Part shown: positions 1-7,744 of the stretch, piece after piece
How positions within the stretch are numbered: the first letter of the stretch is position 1
Layout: the number at the start of each line of letters is the position of its first letter
Origin: Streptomyces sp. ISL-1
Lineage (GTDB): Bacteria > Actinomycetota > Actinomycetes > Streptomycetales > Streptomycetaceae
Direction: 5' to 3'
Length of the DNA: 64,000 nucleotides
NCBI RefSeq assembly: GCF_018614585.1
Contig: NZ_JAGGOI010000007.1
Span: 349,340-413,339, forward strand
Made by a program: the position numbers and the translations under genes
The notes under the pieces: generated by a model
What the model saw: the letters and a program-made list of their open reading frames with translations, nothing else
Databases searched by the model: none
What the model was told of the DNA's origin: nothing

Positions 1-80
1 CACCACGATCCGGGCCACCACGTCCAGGATTTCCCTCACGGCGGGCACTGAGCTGTGAACGGCTGCACGGCCCGCCGCCG

Positions 81-884
81 TCAGGTGGGTCGCCGCGATG
101 GTCGTGGCAGCGGCGGTATGGCTGGTGTTGGCTGGGGCAGCGCGATGAGCGGCGCAGTGCCCCAGTCCGTACCGGCGATCCGGCTGAGTCCGGGAACGTC
201 CCGGACCAGGATCCGCCGGTACCCGGTCTCAATGACCTGCTGCTCGCGGAGCGACCGCAACACCCTGTGTACGCTCGGCTCGGAGGCCCCGACCAGCGCC
301 GCCAGCTCCGGTTGGGTGAGCGACACCCCGATCGAGACCCCGATCTCGCAGGGCCGTCCGTACACCCGGGTCAGCTCCCCCAGCACCCGAGCCACCCGGG
401 TCGCCACCGCGCAACTCCCGAACTCCTGTCGCCGCCGTGTCGCCCAGCGCAGCTTGCCCGCCACCGCGCGCATCACCGCCTGCGCGGCGTCGTCGTACAA
501 CGCGAGAGATGCGAGGAAGTCCTGGCGGCTTATCAGCTTCGCCATGCCGGCCCCGGCCGCCACGACCGTGGCAACACGAGGCTGCGCGTCAAAGCAGGCC
601 AGCTCACCGACGATGTCACCACCGGCTCGGACCGCCATCAACGCCTCTCGGTCGTCCTCCGTTGTGGCCAGCACCTTGAACCAGCCGCTCAGCAGCAGGA
701 AGACGTGGGAGCCGTGCTCGCCCTCGCGCAGTAATCGTTCACCGCCGTCGAAGCGCATCGGCCGCCCGAGTCCGATCATCTGGTCGCGCGTTTCCACTGA
801 GAGCCCACCCAGAAGGCTGGCTGCCGGCCAGCGTGCATCCCCCGGCCGCGGAGCGGGTCCATTGCGTGCAGCGGTTGACGTCAT
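81..884 (-). CDS. Crp/Fnr family transcriptional regulator
   Basis: Cytoplasmic transcription factor of about 267 residues. The N-terminal half is a cyclic-nucleotide-binding beta barrel (RLLREGEHGSHVFLLLSGW, then GDIVGELACFD), followed by a dimerisation helix and a C-terminal winged helix with the recognition segment LTQPELAALVGASEPSVHRV. I chose the ATG at 884 because GAAGGG lies just upstream; an in-frame TTG at 920 would add 12 residues. There is no Fnr-type N-terminal cysteine cluster, so a nucleotide or similar effector is more likely than an Fe-S sensor. The C-terminal tail is proline-rich. It is about 1.4 kb from the formate dehydrogenase and reads the same way, but a link to that block is only inference. 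Confidence 0.9.
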   Translation of the reverse strand: MTSTAARNGPAPRPGDARWPAASLLGGLSVETRDQMIGLGRPMRFDGGERLLREGEHGSHVFLLLSGWFKVLATTEDDREALMAVRAGGDIVGELACFDAQPRVATVVAAGAGMAKLISRQDFLASLALYDDAAQAVMRAVAGKLRWATRRRQEFGSCAVATRVARVLGELTRVYGRPCEIGVSIGVSLTQPELAALVGASEPSVHRVLRSLREQQVIETGYRRILVRDVPGLSRIAGTDWGTAPLIALPQPTPAIPPLPRPSRRPT

Positions 885-1148
885 GAATGGGCCCTTCGAA
901 TCGCCGTTCGTTTCGGCCAAGATGCCGCCTGTCGCCCATTATGTGAGCGCCTATTGGTCCCCCACCCAGAGGTTGGGCGATTTGGTGTGACTTTTCGGTC
1001 GGGGATGAACGCGGCGCACATGACGTGGTAAAGGCTGCCGGCTGCCATTGTTGTCTGGCGTGGCCGCTCGCTGTAGCGCCAGGTTTCTACTGGTCGGCGA
1101 GGTACGGCGGCGTGGACAACAGGGTGCCGGGGTCGTTTCAGGCTGCCT

Positions 1149-1426
1149 CGTACCCTCGCGCTGTACGGCTGGGACGAGGGCTGGGCCGCCGAGTCGCTCC
1201 CTACGCCGAGCAGGGGCTGCTGCCCGGCCGGGTCGTACGGGTCGACCGCGGCCAGTGCGATGTCGTCACCGAGGGCGCGGTCCGCGCCGACACCGCGTTC
1301 GTGACGCCGCACGATCCGCTGCGGGTCATCTGCACCGGCGACTGCGGCGCCGTCGACCGGGACGGCGATCCCCGTTTCGTACGGACGTATCTGCCGCCTC
1401 GTACCGCCTTCGTACGTTCCACCTGA
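1149..1426 (+). pseudogene. Truncated, frameshifted rsgA paralogue (5' fragment)
   Basis: The translation matches the N-terminal OB-fold part of the intact RsgA encoded at 7745-8908: YGWDEGWAAES at 1164 onward in one frame, then YAEQGLLPGRVVRVDRGQCD after a one-base deletion near 1200, continuing through PPRTAFVRST to a TGA at 1424-1426. Intact RsgA continues with a serine-rich linker and the GTPase domain, all absent here. By eye the two copies are roughly three-quarters identical in DNA, so this is a diverged paralogue or a transferred copy and not a fresh duplication. The conserved GDWVAVD of the intact protein reads GDCGAVD here, which fits loss of selection. Confidence 0.75.
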
Positions 1427-1631
1427 CCGCGCTCGGCGAACTGTGAGCCGTGCATGTCGCGTGGCCGTCCCTGCCGACCGCTGTTCACGGCGGGGACGGC
1501 ATCGACCAGCGGCAGGAGTCGGGTGACGTCGTTCGGTTACAGCCAGTCCCGATCACCGCGGGTGGGGGCCATGACCGTCGGTGATCAGGCGGTGTTTCGA
1601 TCCGGCTCGGCCACGGGAGCGCCGGGGCTCG
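1427..1631. other. Intergenic, no gene seen
   Basis: No convincing reading frame. It holds an inverted pair, GATCACCG and CGGTGATC, around 1551-1586 that could form a weak hairpin between the rsgA fragment and the end of the minus-strand gene that stops at 1632. Confidence 0.4.
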
Positions 1632-2054
1632 TCAGAGCTTCCCACCGATTTCACACGCCCGGCACGGGGGTCGGCCGCAGGTGCACTGCATAATCGCGGC
1701 CAGGACTTCGCGATCGTGGTAGAGGCACTCGTCCTTGCAGGTGTGACGCGGGATGAATCCTGCCGGGATCTCACCGGGCCACGGCTCGTGGCCATCGCGG
1801 CAGCGGACAAACCGCTCGGGGTCGGCGGAGTGCAGTTCGTGCATGCTCGACCGCGCTTCGTCCTCCAGCTCCCGCACTCGCTCCACCAGAGCCCTGAGCT
1901 CAGTGGCGATGCCGGAGTATCGGTCGGCGCCAGTCCGCACGTGGGCAGCCCGCAGTGCCATCGCTGCGTTGCCCAAAAACCTGCCGGCATCCTGGAGGTC
2001 GGTCACGTGATGCAGCTGAATGCCGGTCACGCCCCGGACCCACACGGCGTCCAT
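1632..2054 (-). CDS. Hypothetical protein with cysteine-rich C-terminus
   Basis: I do not recognise the family. The protein of about 140 residues begins MDAVWVRGVTGIQLHH; this ATG is preceded by GGAAGGTGG and is preferred to the ATG at 2138, which has no ribosome site. The middle is helical and charged (RALVERVRELEDEARSSMHE), suggesting a short coiled coil. The end carries CKDECLYH followed by CTCGRPPCRACE, seven cysteines that could bind zinc. Soluble, no signal peptide or membrane segment. It is a lone gene between the rsgA fragment and formate dehydrogenase. Function unknown. Confidence 0.65.
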   Translation of the reverse strand: MDAVWVRGVTGIQLHHVTDLQDAGRFLGNAAMALRAAHVRTGADRYSGIATELRALVERVRELEDEARSSMHELHSADPERFVRCRDGHEPWPGEIPAGFIPRHTCKDECLYHDREVLAAIMQCTCGRPPCRACEIGGKL

Positions 2055-2296
2055 GCTCACTGATCCACCTTCCCGGTGTTCTTCACCTTTGTTTTCTCGC
2101 GAGAGATTGCGCGCGGCGCGAGTACCTCCGCATAACAAAAAATCAATCTAATTTCGGACACTAAGGCTCTCGGTCGCACCCGTCCAGTAAATTCTGAGTG
2201 AGGCGGCTCACAGAAGGCATGGCGATGCGTGCGGGGGCCATTGCCCGCTCACCTGGTGGATCTTCTGGTGATTTCCTATTCGCAGGCTGTTATGCG

Positions 2297-3460
2297 TTAT
2301 CCGGCGACCGTGTAAGAGCGCGCTCCCGTCCCGGCCAGCCCGCCACCGTCGACGATCAGGTACTCCGGGCGGATGGGGCGTCCGTCGAGCCAGGACTCCA
2401 GGATCTCCCGGACGCCGGCCGCATAACGGGCCTGCGCGGAGAGGGTCGAGCCGGACACATGAGGCGTCATCGCCTCCCACGGCATGGTGCGCCAGGGGTG
2501 GTCGGGCGGTGGCGGCTGCGGATACCAGACGTCACCGGCGTAACCGGCCAGTTGGCCGCTGTTCAGGGCCCGCACCACGGCGTCCCGGTTCACGATGAGC
2601 GCGCGTGCGGTGTTGACGATGTACGAACCACGCTTCATGACCGCGATGAGTTCTTCATCGAAGAGGTTCTGCGTCTGCGGATGCAGGGGAGCGTGGATCG
2701 ACAGCACATCGACCGAGGAGGCCAGAGAGCGGGCGTCGGGGTGATAGGTCACCCCCAGCTCCTCCTCGACCTCCGAAGTCAGTCGGTGCGGGTCGCTGTA
2801 GTGCAGGGTGACGTCGAACGGCTTGAGGCGGCGCAGCACGGCCTGGCCGATGCGGCCGGAGCCGAGGATGCCGACGTGCATGCCCTCCAGGTCATAGGCG
2901 CGCGAGACGCTGTCGGCGATGTTCCAGCCCTGCTTGGCGGTGACCCAGTCGTGGGCGGGCATGTAGTTGTGCACCAGGGTGAGGATTTGCATGACGGTGT
3001 GCTCCGACACGCTGATGCTGTTGCTGTAGGTCACCTCGGCCACCGTCAGGCCGTGGGCGATGGCGCTCGGGAGGTCGACGTGGTCCGATCCGATCCCCGC
3101 GGTGATCGCCAGCTTGAGCTGGGGAGCCCCGGCGATCCGCTCGGGAGTCAGATAGGCGGGCCAGAAGGGCTGCGAGATCACGACGTCGGCGTCGGGCAGC
3201 TCGCGGTCCAGGGTGGAGCCCGGTCCCTCCTTGTCGCTGGTGACGACATAGGTGTGGCCCCGGTCCTCCAGGAACCGGCGCAGGCCGAGCTCTCCTGAGA
3301 CGCTTCCGAGCAGCTGGCCCGGGGTGAAGTCGACCGACTCGGGGGTCGGCGCGGTCTGTCCCCCCGGGTAGCCGGTGATGGCCGGAATCTCGTCGCGGGC
3401 GTAGGCGGGAGGGTAGCCGCCCACGGGATCGGGATAGAGCACCGAAAGAATCTTTGCCAT
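2297..3460 (-). CDS. fdh: NAD-dependent formate dehydrogenase
   Basis: Oxidises formate to CO2 with reduction of NAD+, cytoplasmic, metal-free, D-2-hydroxyacid dehydrogenase fold. The 387-residue length fits the family. Visible motifs: dinucleotide fold GILGSGRIG at about 198-206, Asp near 223 in YSDPHRL that favours NAD over NADP, and catalytic positions matching the well-studied Pseudomonas enzyme: Asn near 147 (YSNSIS), Arg 286 (NTARALIV) and His 334 (TPHVSGST). The ATG at 3460 has GGAGGA upstream; the reading frame is open for 37 further codons but without a ribosome site. It faces away from the fluoride-channel and formamidase genes and would consume the formate made by formamidase. Confidence 0.95.
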   Translation of the reverse strand: MAKILSVLYPDPVGGYPPAYARDEIPAITGYPGGQTAPTPESVDFTPGQLLGSVSGELGLRRFLEDRGHTYVVTSDKEGPGSTLDRELPDADVVISQPFWPAYLTPERIAGAPQLKLAITAGIGSDHVDLPSAIAHGLTVAEVTYSNSISVSEHTVMQILTLVHNYMPAHDWVTAKQGWNIADSVSRAYDLEGMHVGILGSGRIGQAVLRRLKPFDVTLHYSDPHRLTSEVEEELGVTYHPDARSLASSVDVLSIHAPLHPQTQNLFDEELIAVMKRGSYIVNTARALIVNRDAVVRALNSGQLAGYAGDVWYPQPPPPDHPWRTMPWEAMTPHVSGSTLSAQARYAAGVREILESWLDGRPIRPEYLIVDGGGLAGTGARSYTVAG

Positions 3461-3599
3461 GGCCGTCCTCCATCGATGGGGCAGCCGCTCCGGCAAACCG
3501 GGCGGGGCCTTCCGTCGAGACGCGAGCCACTGGGTTCGGGCTCGCGAGAGCCGGGCGCTGCCGGCAATCAAACTGACCTACCCACCGACGATCTTGAGT

Positions 3600-3610
3600 C
3601 TAAATTTTAG
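3600..3610. promoter_or_regulatory. AT-rich inverted repeat between fdh and crcB
   Basis: CTAAA and TTTAG flank a single T in a conspicuously AT-rich patch of this divergent intergenic region. It lies about 140 bp upstream of fdh and 128 bp upstream of the first fluoride-channel gene, so it could be an operator or a promoter element for either side. No fluoride riboswitch consensus was recognised here. Assignment is tentative. Confidence 0.3.
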
Positions 3611-3737
3611 TCGAGCATGCGTCGGCGCTGCAATCCCCGAGCATAATGGGTGAGGTATGCCAAGCAGATAGAGATGCCGCTATTTAGTTGAGGCCTGCGG
3701 CAGCCATTCGGGCGATCAGTGTGTACGGAGACTTCTG

Positions 3738-4340
3738 ATGCGGGCGGACGAATCCGGGCCCGAGAGGGATTCCCGAGGGCCCGCGTACATCCCCGGTGCC
3801 GAGCCCGAGCCCCTGCCGATCGACCCGGACGCGGACGAGGGGGTGCGAGCGGGTTCAGCCGTCCCCACGGCGGCTGGTGAGGGGTTCGGCTCGCGTCTGC
3901 GCAAGGGCGTCCTGGCGGCGGTCGCGCTCGGCGGCCTCCTGGGCGGGACGGCCCGTTACGCACTGGGGCTGGCCTTTCCCACACCTGAGGCCACGTTTCC
4001 GTTGACGACGTTCGCCATCAACGTCTCCGGGTCGTTCCTGCTGGCGCTGCTGCTGGTGTACGTGCTGGAGATTTGGCCGCCGACCCGGTACGTGCAGCCG
4101 TTCGCCGCCATCGGGTTTCTCGGCTCCTTCACCACCTTCTCGACCTGGATGGTCGACACCGATCGCCTTCTGGTCGACGGACACTACGCTGCCGCGGCAT
4201 TCAACGTCTTCGGCAGTCTGTTCGCGGGTCTGGCCGCCACCGGTCTGGGCCTGGCCATCGGCCGGATCGCGCTGGCCAGGCGGGCACGGCTCGCCGCGCT
4301 GCGCGGCCACGCCCGCCGGTACGGCTGGTGGGTACGGTGA
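3738..4340 (+). CDS. crcB: Fluoride ion channel FluC/CrcB, subunit 1
   Basis: Small four-helix membrane protein that exports fluoride as part of a dual-topology dimer. After an unusual acidic, proline-rich N-terminal extension of about 50 residues the fold begins with LGGTARYAL; the pore signature INVSGSFLLALL and the phenylalanine-rich GFLGSFTTFSTW follow. Length is 200 residues against roughly 125 for the family, all the excess being at the N-terminus. Its stop overlaps the start of the second crcB gene by four bases, so the two are translationally coupled and probably form a heterodimer. Start ATG at 3738; internal starts after the extension cannot be excluded. Confidence 0.92.
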   Translation: MRADESGPERDSRGPAYIPGAEPEPLPIDPDADEGVRAGSAVPTAAGEGFGSRLRKGVLAAVALGGLLGGTARYALGLAFPTPEATFPLTTFAINVSGSFLLALLLVYVLEIWPPTRYVQPFAAIGFLGSFTTFSTWMVDTDRLLVDGHYAAAAFNVFGSLFAGLAATGLGLAIGRIALARRARLAALRGHARRYGWWVR

Positions 4341-4705
4341 TCACCGTGCTCGCCGTCGGCGTGGCGGCCGCGCTTGGGGCAGTGGCGCGCTACGTACTCA
4401 ACCAATACGTGCAGTACCAAAGCCCAGGCACATTCCCGCGCGGGACATGGCTGATCAACATCACCGGCTCGTTCGTGCTGGGACTGATGGTGGGCCTCGG
4501 CGCACGGCACGGGCTGCCGGAGCAGGTCTTGACGGTCGTCGGCGTCGGTTTTTGCGGCGCCTACACGACGTTCTCCACATTCAGTTACGACGTGGTCCGC
4601 CTGTGCAAGGAAAGGCGGGTCGGGAAATCCGTGCTGTACGGCGCGTCAAGCCTTACGGCGGGTCTGCTCACAGCCGCGGCTGGGCTCGTCATCGGGTCGC
4701 TCTGA
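4337..4705 (+). CDS. crcB: Fluoride ion channel FluC/CrcB, subunit 2
   Basis: Second fluoride-channel subunit, about 122 residues and of normal family length. Signatures: GAVARYVLNQY, WLINITGSFVLGLM and GFCGAYTTFSTFSYD, with four predicted membrane helices. It starts with GTG at 4337 inside the GTGA overlap with the end of the upstream crcB, the usual arrangement for paired FluC proteins in Gram-positive bacteria. Protects cytoplasmic enzymes from fluoride. Why it sits between formate dehydrogenase and the formamidase genes is not evident from the sequence. Confidence 0.94.
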   Translation: MITVLAVGVAAALGAVARYVLNQYVQYQSPGTFPRGTWLINITGSFVLGLMVGLGARHGLPEQVLTVVGVGFCGAYTTFSTFSYDVVRLCKERRVGKSVLYGASSLTAGLLTAAAGLVIGSL

Positions 4706-4765
4706 GAGCGGAGAAACCTCACGATGGGCTGCCGCGCGCAAACGGGAGGTCCAGTCGTCCAGGGC

Positions 4766-4792
4766 TTGACACATGGATTTACGAGACGTCTC
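4766..4792 (+). promoter_or_regulatory. Candidate promoter with GAGACGTCTC palindrome upstream of FmdB gene
   Basis: A perfect TTGACA at 4766-4771 is the vegetative -35 type. A ten-base perfect palindrome, GAGACGTCTC, occupies 4783-4792, where the spacer and -10 would lie. No good TANNNT -10 is visible, so the promoter call is weak, but the palindrome is placed as an operator would be for the fmdB-amiS-fmdA genes. Confidence 0.35.
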
Positions 4793-4882
4793 CTTGAAGG
4801 GAGGAAATTTTGTGGCGTGCGTCATCGGGGGCCGCACAAGCTCGGGTTGGGCTGACGTCCACCGGCAATCCGGAGTCGACTG

Positions 4883-5161
4883 ATGGCCACCTATGAATAT
4901 CTATGCAGCCGCTGTGGGCCTTTCGACGTGAAGTTGGCAATGGGAACGGCTCCCGAAGTTTACGGCTGCCCTGTTTGCGCAGGCTCCGCGAGACGTGTGT
5001 ACTCGTCGCCCGGTCTCTTGCCGACCTCGAACGTGGCCGCCGCACTCCATGACCAGGAGGAGCAGGCCCGTGAGGCCCCGGCAGTAGTCTCCGAAGTGCC
5101 GCCACGCAGTGGGGTGCGACAGCAACCGCACCCCGCTCTCTCGCGGTTGCCGCGTCCCTGA
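4883..5161 (+). CDS. FmdB family zinc-ribbon protein
   Basis: Small protein of 92 residues starting MATYEYLCSRCG, the FmdB/CxxC-CxxC zinc-ribbon signature, with the second pair in YGCPVCAG. The family was named from a putative regulator beside the formamidase gene of a methylotroph, and this gene has the same neighbourhood: AmiS channel and formamidase follow. The C-terminal half is low-complexity and proline-rich and may be disordered. It may be a regulator or an assembly helper; which one is not established by the sequence. Confidence 0.85.
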   Translation: MATYEYLCSRCGPFDVKLAMGTAPEVYGCPVCAGSARRVYSSPGLLPTSNVAAALHDQEEQAREAPAVVSEVPPRSGVRQQPHPALSRLPRP

Positions 5162-5196
5162 GGGCGGTGGTCGACAAGTCAGAACGTCTCATGCGG

Positions 5197-5212
5197 GTTT
5201 CGACGTCGAAAC
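5197..5212. promoter_or_regulatory. 16-bp perfect palindrome upstream of the amide channel gene
   Basis: GTTTCGACGTCGAAAC is self-complementary over all 16 bases and lies 35 bp after the fmdB stop and about 137 bp before the amiS start. Perfect palindromes of this size in a leader usually bind a dimeric repressor or activator. Candidate regulators in view are the FmdB-like protein and the Crp/Fnr protein at 81-884, although the site does not resemble a TGTGA-type Crp box. Confidence 0.5.
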
Positions 5213-5349
5213 GCGGACGCCGTTCCCGTAGCGGTACGCGGAATGCGGAGTTACGCCACGCCGGCCGGAAGACGAGCCGTCTCCTCGGCAGCTCATCCCT
5301 GGCGCGACGCGATTCCGTCCCCCCACGCGGACTTAGGAGGTGTGTCCCC

Positions 5350-5991
5350 GTGGGAAACGTGGGACTGCTCTTTGTCGGTGCCGTGCTCTTCATCAACGGG
5401 ATGTTGCTTCTCGGAAAGGTCGACGCCCGATCCGGGGCGGTGTTCAACCTGTTCATAGGCGCACTACAGGTACTGACACCGACTTACCTCATCTTCACCG
5501 CCGACGGCGACCCCCTGAAAATCCTGGCGGCATCCGGCATCTACCTGTTCGGCTTCACCTACCTCTATGTAGGTATCGGCCTGCTTGCCGGTCTCGACAG
5601 CACCGGCGTCGGCTATTACTCGCTGTTTGTGGCAATTGCGGCCCTGGGATACTCGTTCGCCAGTTTCCGGCTCCTCAAGGACTACCCCTTCGGGGTCATC
5701 TGGCTCTACTGGGCGTTCCTGTGGTTCCTGTTCTTCCTGCTGCTCGGTCTCAAGATGGACAGCCTCACCACCTATACGGGCTGGGTCACGGCGATCCAAG
5801 GCTGGGTCACCGGCGTGATTCCCGCGGCGCTGTTGATCTCCGGCTACTGGAAGCACCCCACCGAGATCGCCATCGCACTCGGGGTCTTCGGCGTGGTGGT
5901 GTTCGCGGCGCTGTGGCCGCTCACCCGGAAACCGCAGCAGGCCACCCGCGCCGCCCCGGAGGCCAGAAGTGCGGGCAGCGCACCATCCTGA
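5350..5991 (+). CDS. AmiS/UreI family amide or urea channel
   Basis: Inner-membrane channel of about 213 residues with six hydrophobic helices, predicted to pass short amides such as formamide. Family features: MGNVGLLFVGAVLFINGMLL at the N-terminus, then GDPLKILAASGIYLFGFTYLYVG, and a final charged tail. I set the start at GTG 5350 because AGGAGG lies at 5335-5340 with good spacing; the in-frame extension back to 5167 lacks a ribosome site and covers the palindrome. It ends 24 bp before formamidase, so the two are probably co-transcribed. Urea is an alternative substrate but no urease is present in the window. Confidence 0.9.
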   Translation: MGNVGLLFVGAVLFINGMLLLGKVDARSGAVFNLFIGALQVLTPTYLIFTADGDPLKILAASGIYLFGFTYLYVGIGLLAGLDSTGVGYYSLFVAIAALGYSFASFRLLKDYPFGVIWLYWAFLWFLFFLLLGLKMDSLTTYTGWVTAIQGWVTGVIPAALLISGYWKHPTEIAIALGVFGVVVFAALWPLTRKPQQATRAAPEARSAGSAPS

Positions 5992-6015
5992 CCGGATCAG
6001 AAATGAGGAGCTGTC

Positions 6016-7266
6016 ATGCCCGAAATTCTCTTCAATGTGGACCACAGTAAGTCGATGCGTGACCAGGCTGTTCCGGGACACAACCGGTGGCACCCGGACG
6101 TCCCCACCGTCGCCATGGTGCGGCCAGGCGCGGAGTTTCGCGTGGAGTGCCGCGACTGGACCGACTGCCAGGTCGGCAACAACGACACCGCCAACGACGT
6201 ACGCGACATCGACCTGACCATCCCTCACATGCTCAGCGGCCCGATAGGCGTGGAGGGCGCCGAACCCGGCGACCTGCTCGTCGTCGACATCCTCGACCTC
6301 GGCCCCGTGCCGCAGCAGACCGGGGTCGCGGCGGGCCAGGGCTGGGGCTACACCGGCATCTTCGCCAAGGCCAACGGCGGCGGCTTCCTGACCGACTATT
6401 TCCCGGACGCCTACAAGGCGATCTGGGACTTCCACGGACAGCAGGCGGTCTCCCGGCACCTTCCCGGGATCAGCTTCACCGGAATCACCCACCCCGGGCT
6501 GTTCGGAACCGCGCCGTCCGCCGAGATGCTCGCCCGCTGGAACGCCCGCGAAAAGGCACTGATCGACACCGATCCGAACCGGGTTCCCCCTCTCGCCGTA
6601 CCGCCGGACGGCACCAACGCGCTCGCCGGCACGGCCACCGGAGACCTCGCGCGGCGCATCGGGGAGGAAGGCGCACGCACGGTGCCGGCCCGCGAGAACG
6701 GAGGCAACCACGACATCAAGAACTTCACCCGGGGTTCGAGGGTCTTCTACCCCGTACACGTCAAGGACGCCAAGCTCTCCGGAGGCGACCTGCACTTCAG
6801 CCAGGGCGACGGAGAGATCACTTTCTGCGGCGCCATCGAGATGGGCGGCTTCATCGACTTCCACGTCGACCTGATCAAGGGCGGCATGGAGACGTACGGC
6901 ATCTCCACCAATCCCGTGTTCATTCCGGGCAACGTCGAGCCAAGGTACACGGAGTTCATGACCTTCATCGGGATCTCCGTCGACCACGACACGGACACGA
7001 ACTACTACCTCGACGCCACGCTGGCCTACCGCCGGGCCTGCCTCAACGCCGTCGAGTACTTCAAGAAGTTCGGCTACAGCGGAGAGCAGGCCTACCTGCT
7101 GCTCGGCTCCGCCCCCATAGAGGGACGCATCAGCGGCATCGTCGACATCCCCAACGCCTGCTGCTCGCTGTACGTACCCACCGCCATGTTCGACTTCGAC
7201 GTCCGGCCCACCGCCGCAGGCCCGATGAAGGCCGACCGCGGTCGGTGCGCGGTGGCCACCGCCTGA
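6016..7266 (+). CDS. fmdA: Formamidase (FmdA/AmdA family)
   Basis: Hydrolyses formamide to formate and ammonia in the cytoplasm. The 416-residue length matches formamidases, and the protein starts MPEILFNVDHSKSM with the recognisable blocks GPIGVEGAEPGDLLVVDILD, ENGGNHDIKNFTRGSRV and FCGAIEMGGFIDFH. ATG at 6016 follows GAGGAG. Upstream neighbours are the amide channel and the FmdB protein; formate dehydrogenase about 2.5 kb away on the other strand can burn the formate. Acetamide may be a secondary substrate, because the family covers both acetamidases and formamidases. Confidence 0.95.
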   Translation: MPEILFNVDHSKSMRDQAVPGHNRWHPDVPTVAMVRPGAEFRVECRDWTDCQVGNNDTANDVRDIDLTIPHMLSGPIGVEGAEPGDLLVVDILDLGPVPQQTGVAAGQGWGYTGIFAKANGGGFLTDYFPDAYKAIWDFHGQQAVSRHLPGISFTGITHPGLFGTAPSAEMLARWNAREKALIDTDPNRVPPLAVPPDGTNALAGTATGDLARRIGEEGARTVPARENGGNHDIKNFTRGSRVFYPVHVKDAKLSGGDLHFSQGDGEITFCGAIEMGGFIDFHVDLIKGGMETYGISTNPVFIPGNVEPRYTEFMTFIGISVDHDTDTNYYLDATLAYRRACLNAVEYFKKFGYSGEQAYLLLGSAPIEGRISGIVDIPNACCSLYVPTAMFDFDVRPTAAGPMKADRGRCAVATA

Positions 7267-7744
7267 CCGGACGCCGGCTGCGGCCCCGCAGTCCCGGCTG
7301 CATCTCAGCCCGGCACATATCGCCAGTGCCATATCCGTGACGGCGGGCCGCGGCCAGGACTACTGCCTGCGCAATATCGCCGAGAGGAAGCCGCTTGGGC
7401 CGCCAGAACCTCGCGCGGGGCGTCGTACGGCTCGCGGCGTGAGGTCGATCCGCCGGCTGCGGGTGTCGTACGGATGAGCCCCGACAGTTAATCGCTGGCG
7501 TTGTGCCCCGGGGCGGGGCTACGGTTCTGCTCGTTCCCGGGGCACGGTCGTGTTCCGTTCCCGAGGGAACAGCGTTGGTTCGTTGAGGAAGCAGGAGGTG
7601 AGGACATTGATGACTGTCACGGTGACGGGCGCTGCCCGCATTCAGGAGTTCATCATCGTTGCCACCCCTGTGGTCTCCGGCTGACACCCACTTTTCCTCC
7701 GCGCGCCGAGCGCGACGCCGGGGCCACCCTTTGAAGGGTTCCCC
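7267..7744. other. Intergenic before rsgA
   Basis: Apart from the short candidate gene at 7610-7684 no convincing gene is seen. The stretch 7340-7480 has short open frames on both strands without ribosome sites. An imperfect inverted pair of CCCGGGGC/GTTCCCGGGGCAC type lies around 7506-7545. Confidence 0.4.
7610..7684 (+). CDS. Possible 24-residue leader peptide upstream of rsgA
   Basis: An ATG at 7610 is preceded by one of the strongest ribosome sites in the window (AGGAGGTGA at 7592-7600, nine bases away) and opens a frame of 24 codons beginning MTVTVTGAARIQEF and ending with TGA at 7682-7684, 60 bp before the TTG start of rsgA. The product would be hydrophobic at its end. It may be a real small protein, a leader peptide, or the only remnant of a longer gene. 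No homologue is known to me. Confidence 0.35.
   Translation: MTVTVTGAARIQEFIIVATPVVSG

Noticed and set aside
1..39. Possible start of a minus-strand gene (VREILDVVARIVV) running off the left edge
   Set aside because: Only 13 codons are visible and there is no ribosome site; cannot be supported.
2198..3298. 366-residue plus-strand ORF over formate dehydrogenase
   Set aside because: Exactly antisense to the conserved fdh; composition is that of a GC-rich shadow frame.
3461..3737. Fluoride (crcB) riboswitch upstream of the fluC pair
   Set aside because: Looked for the conserved GGCGAUGG and UGAUGGC-type segments; none were found in the leader.
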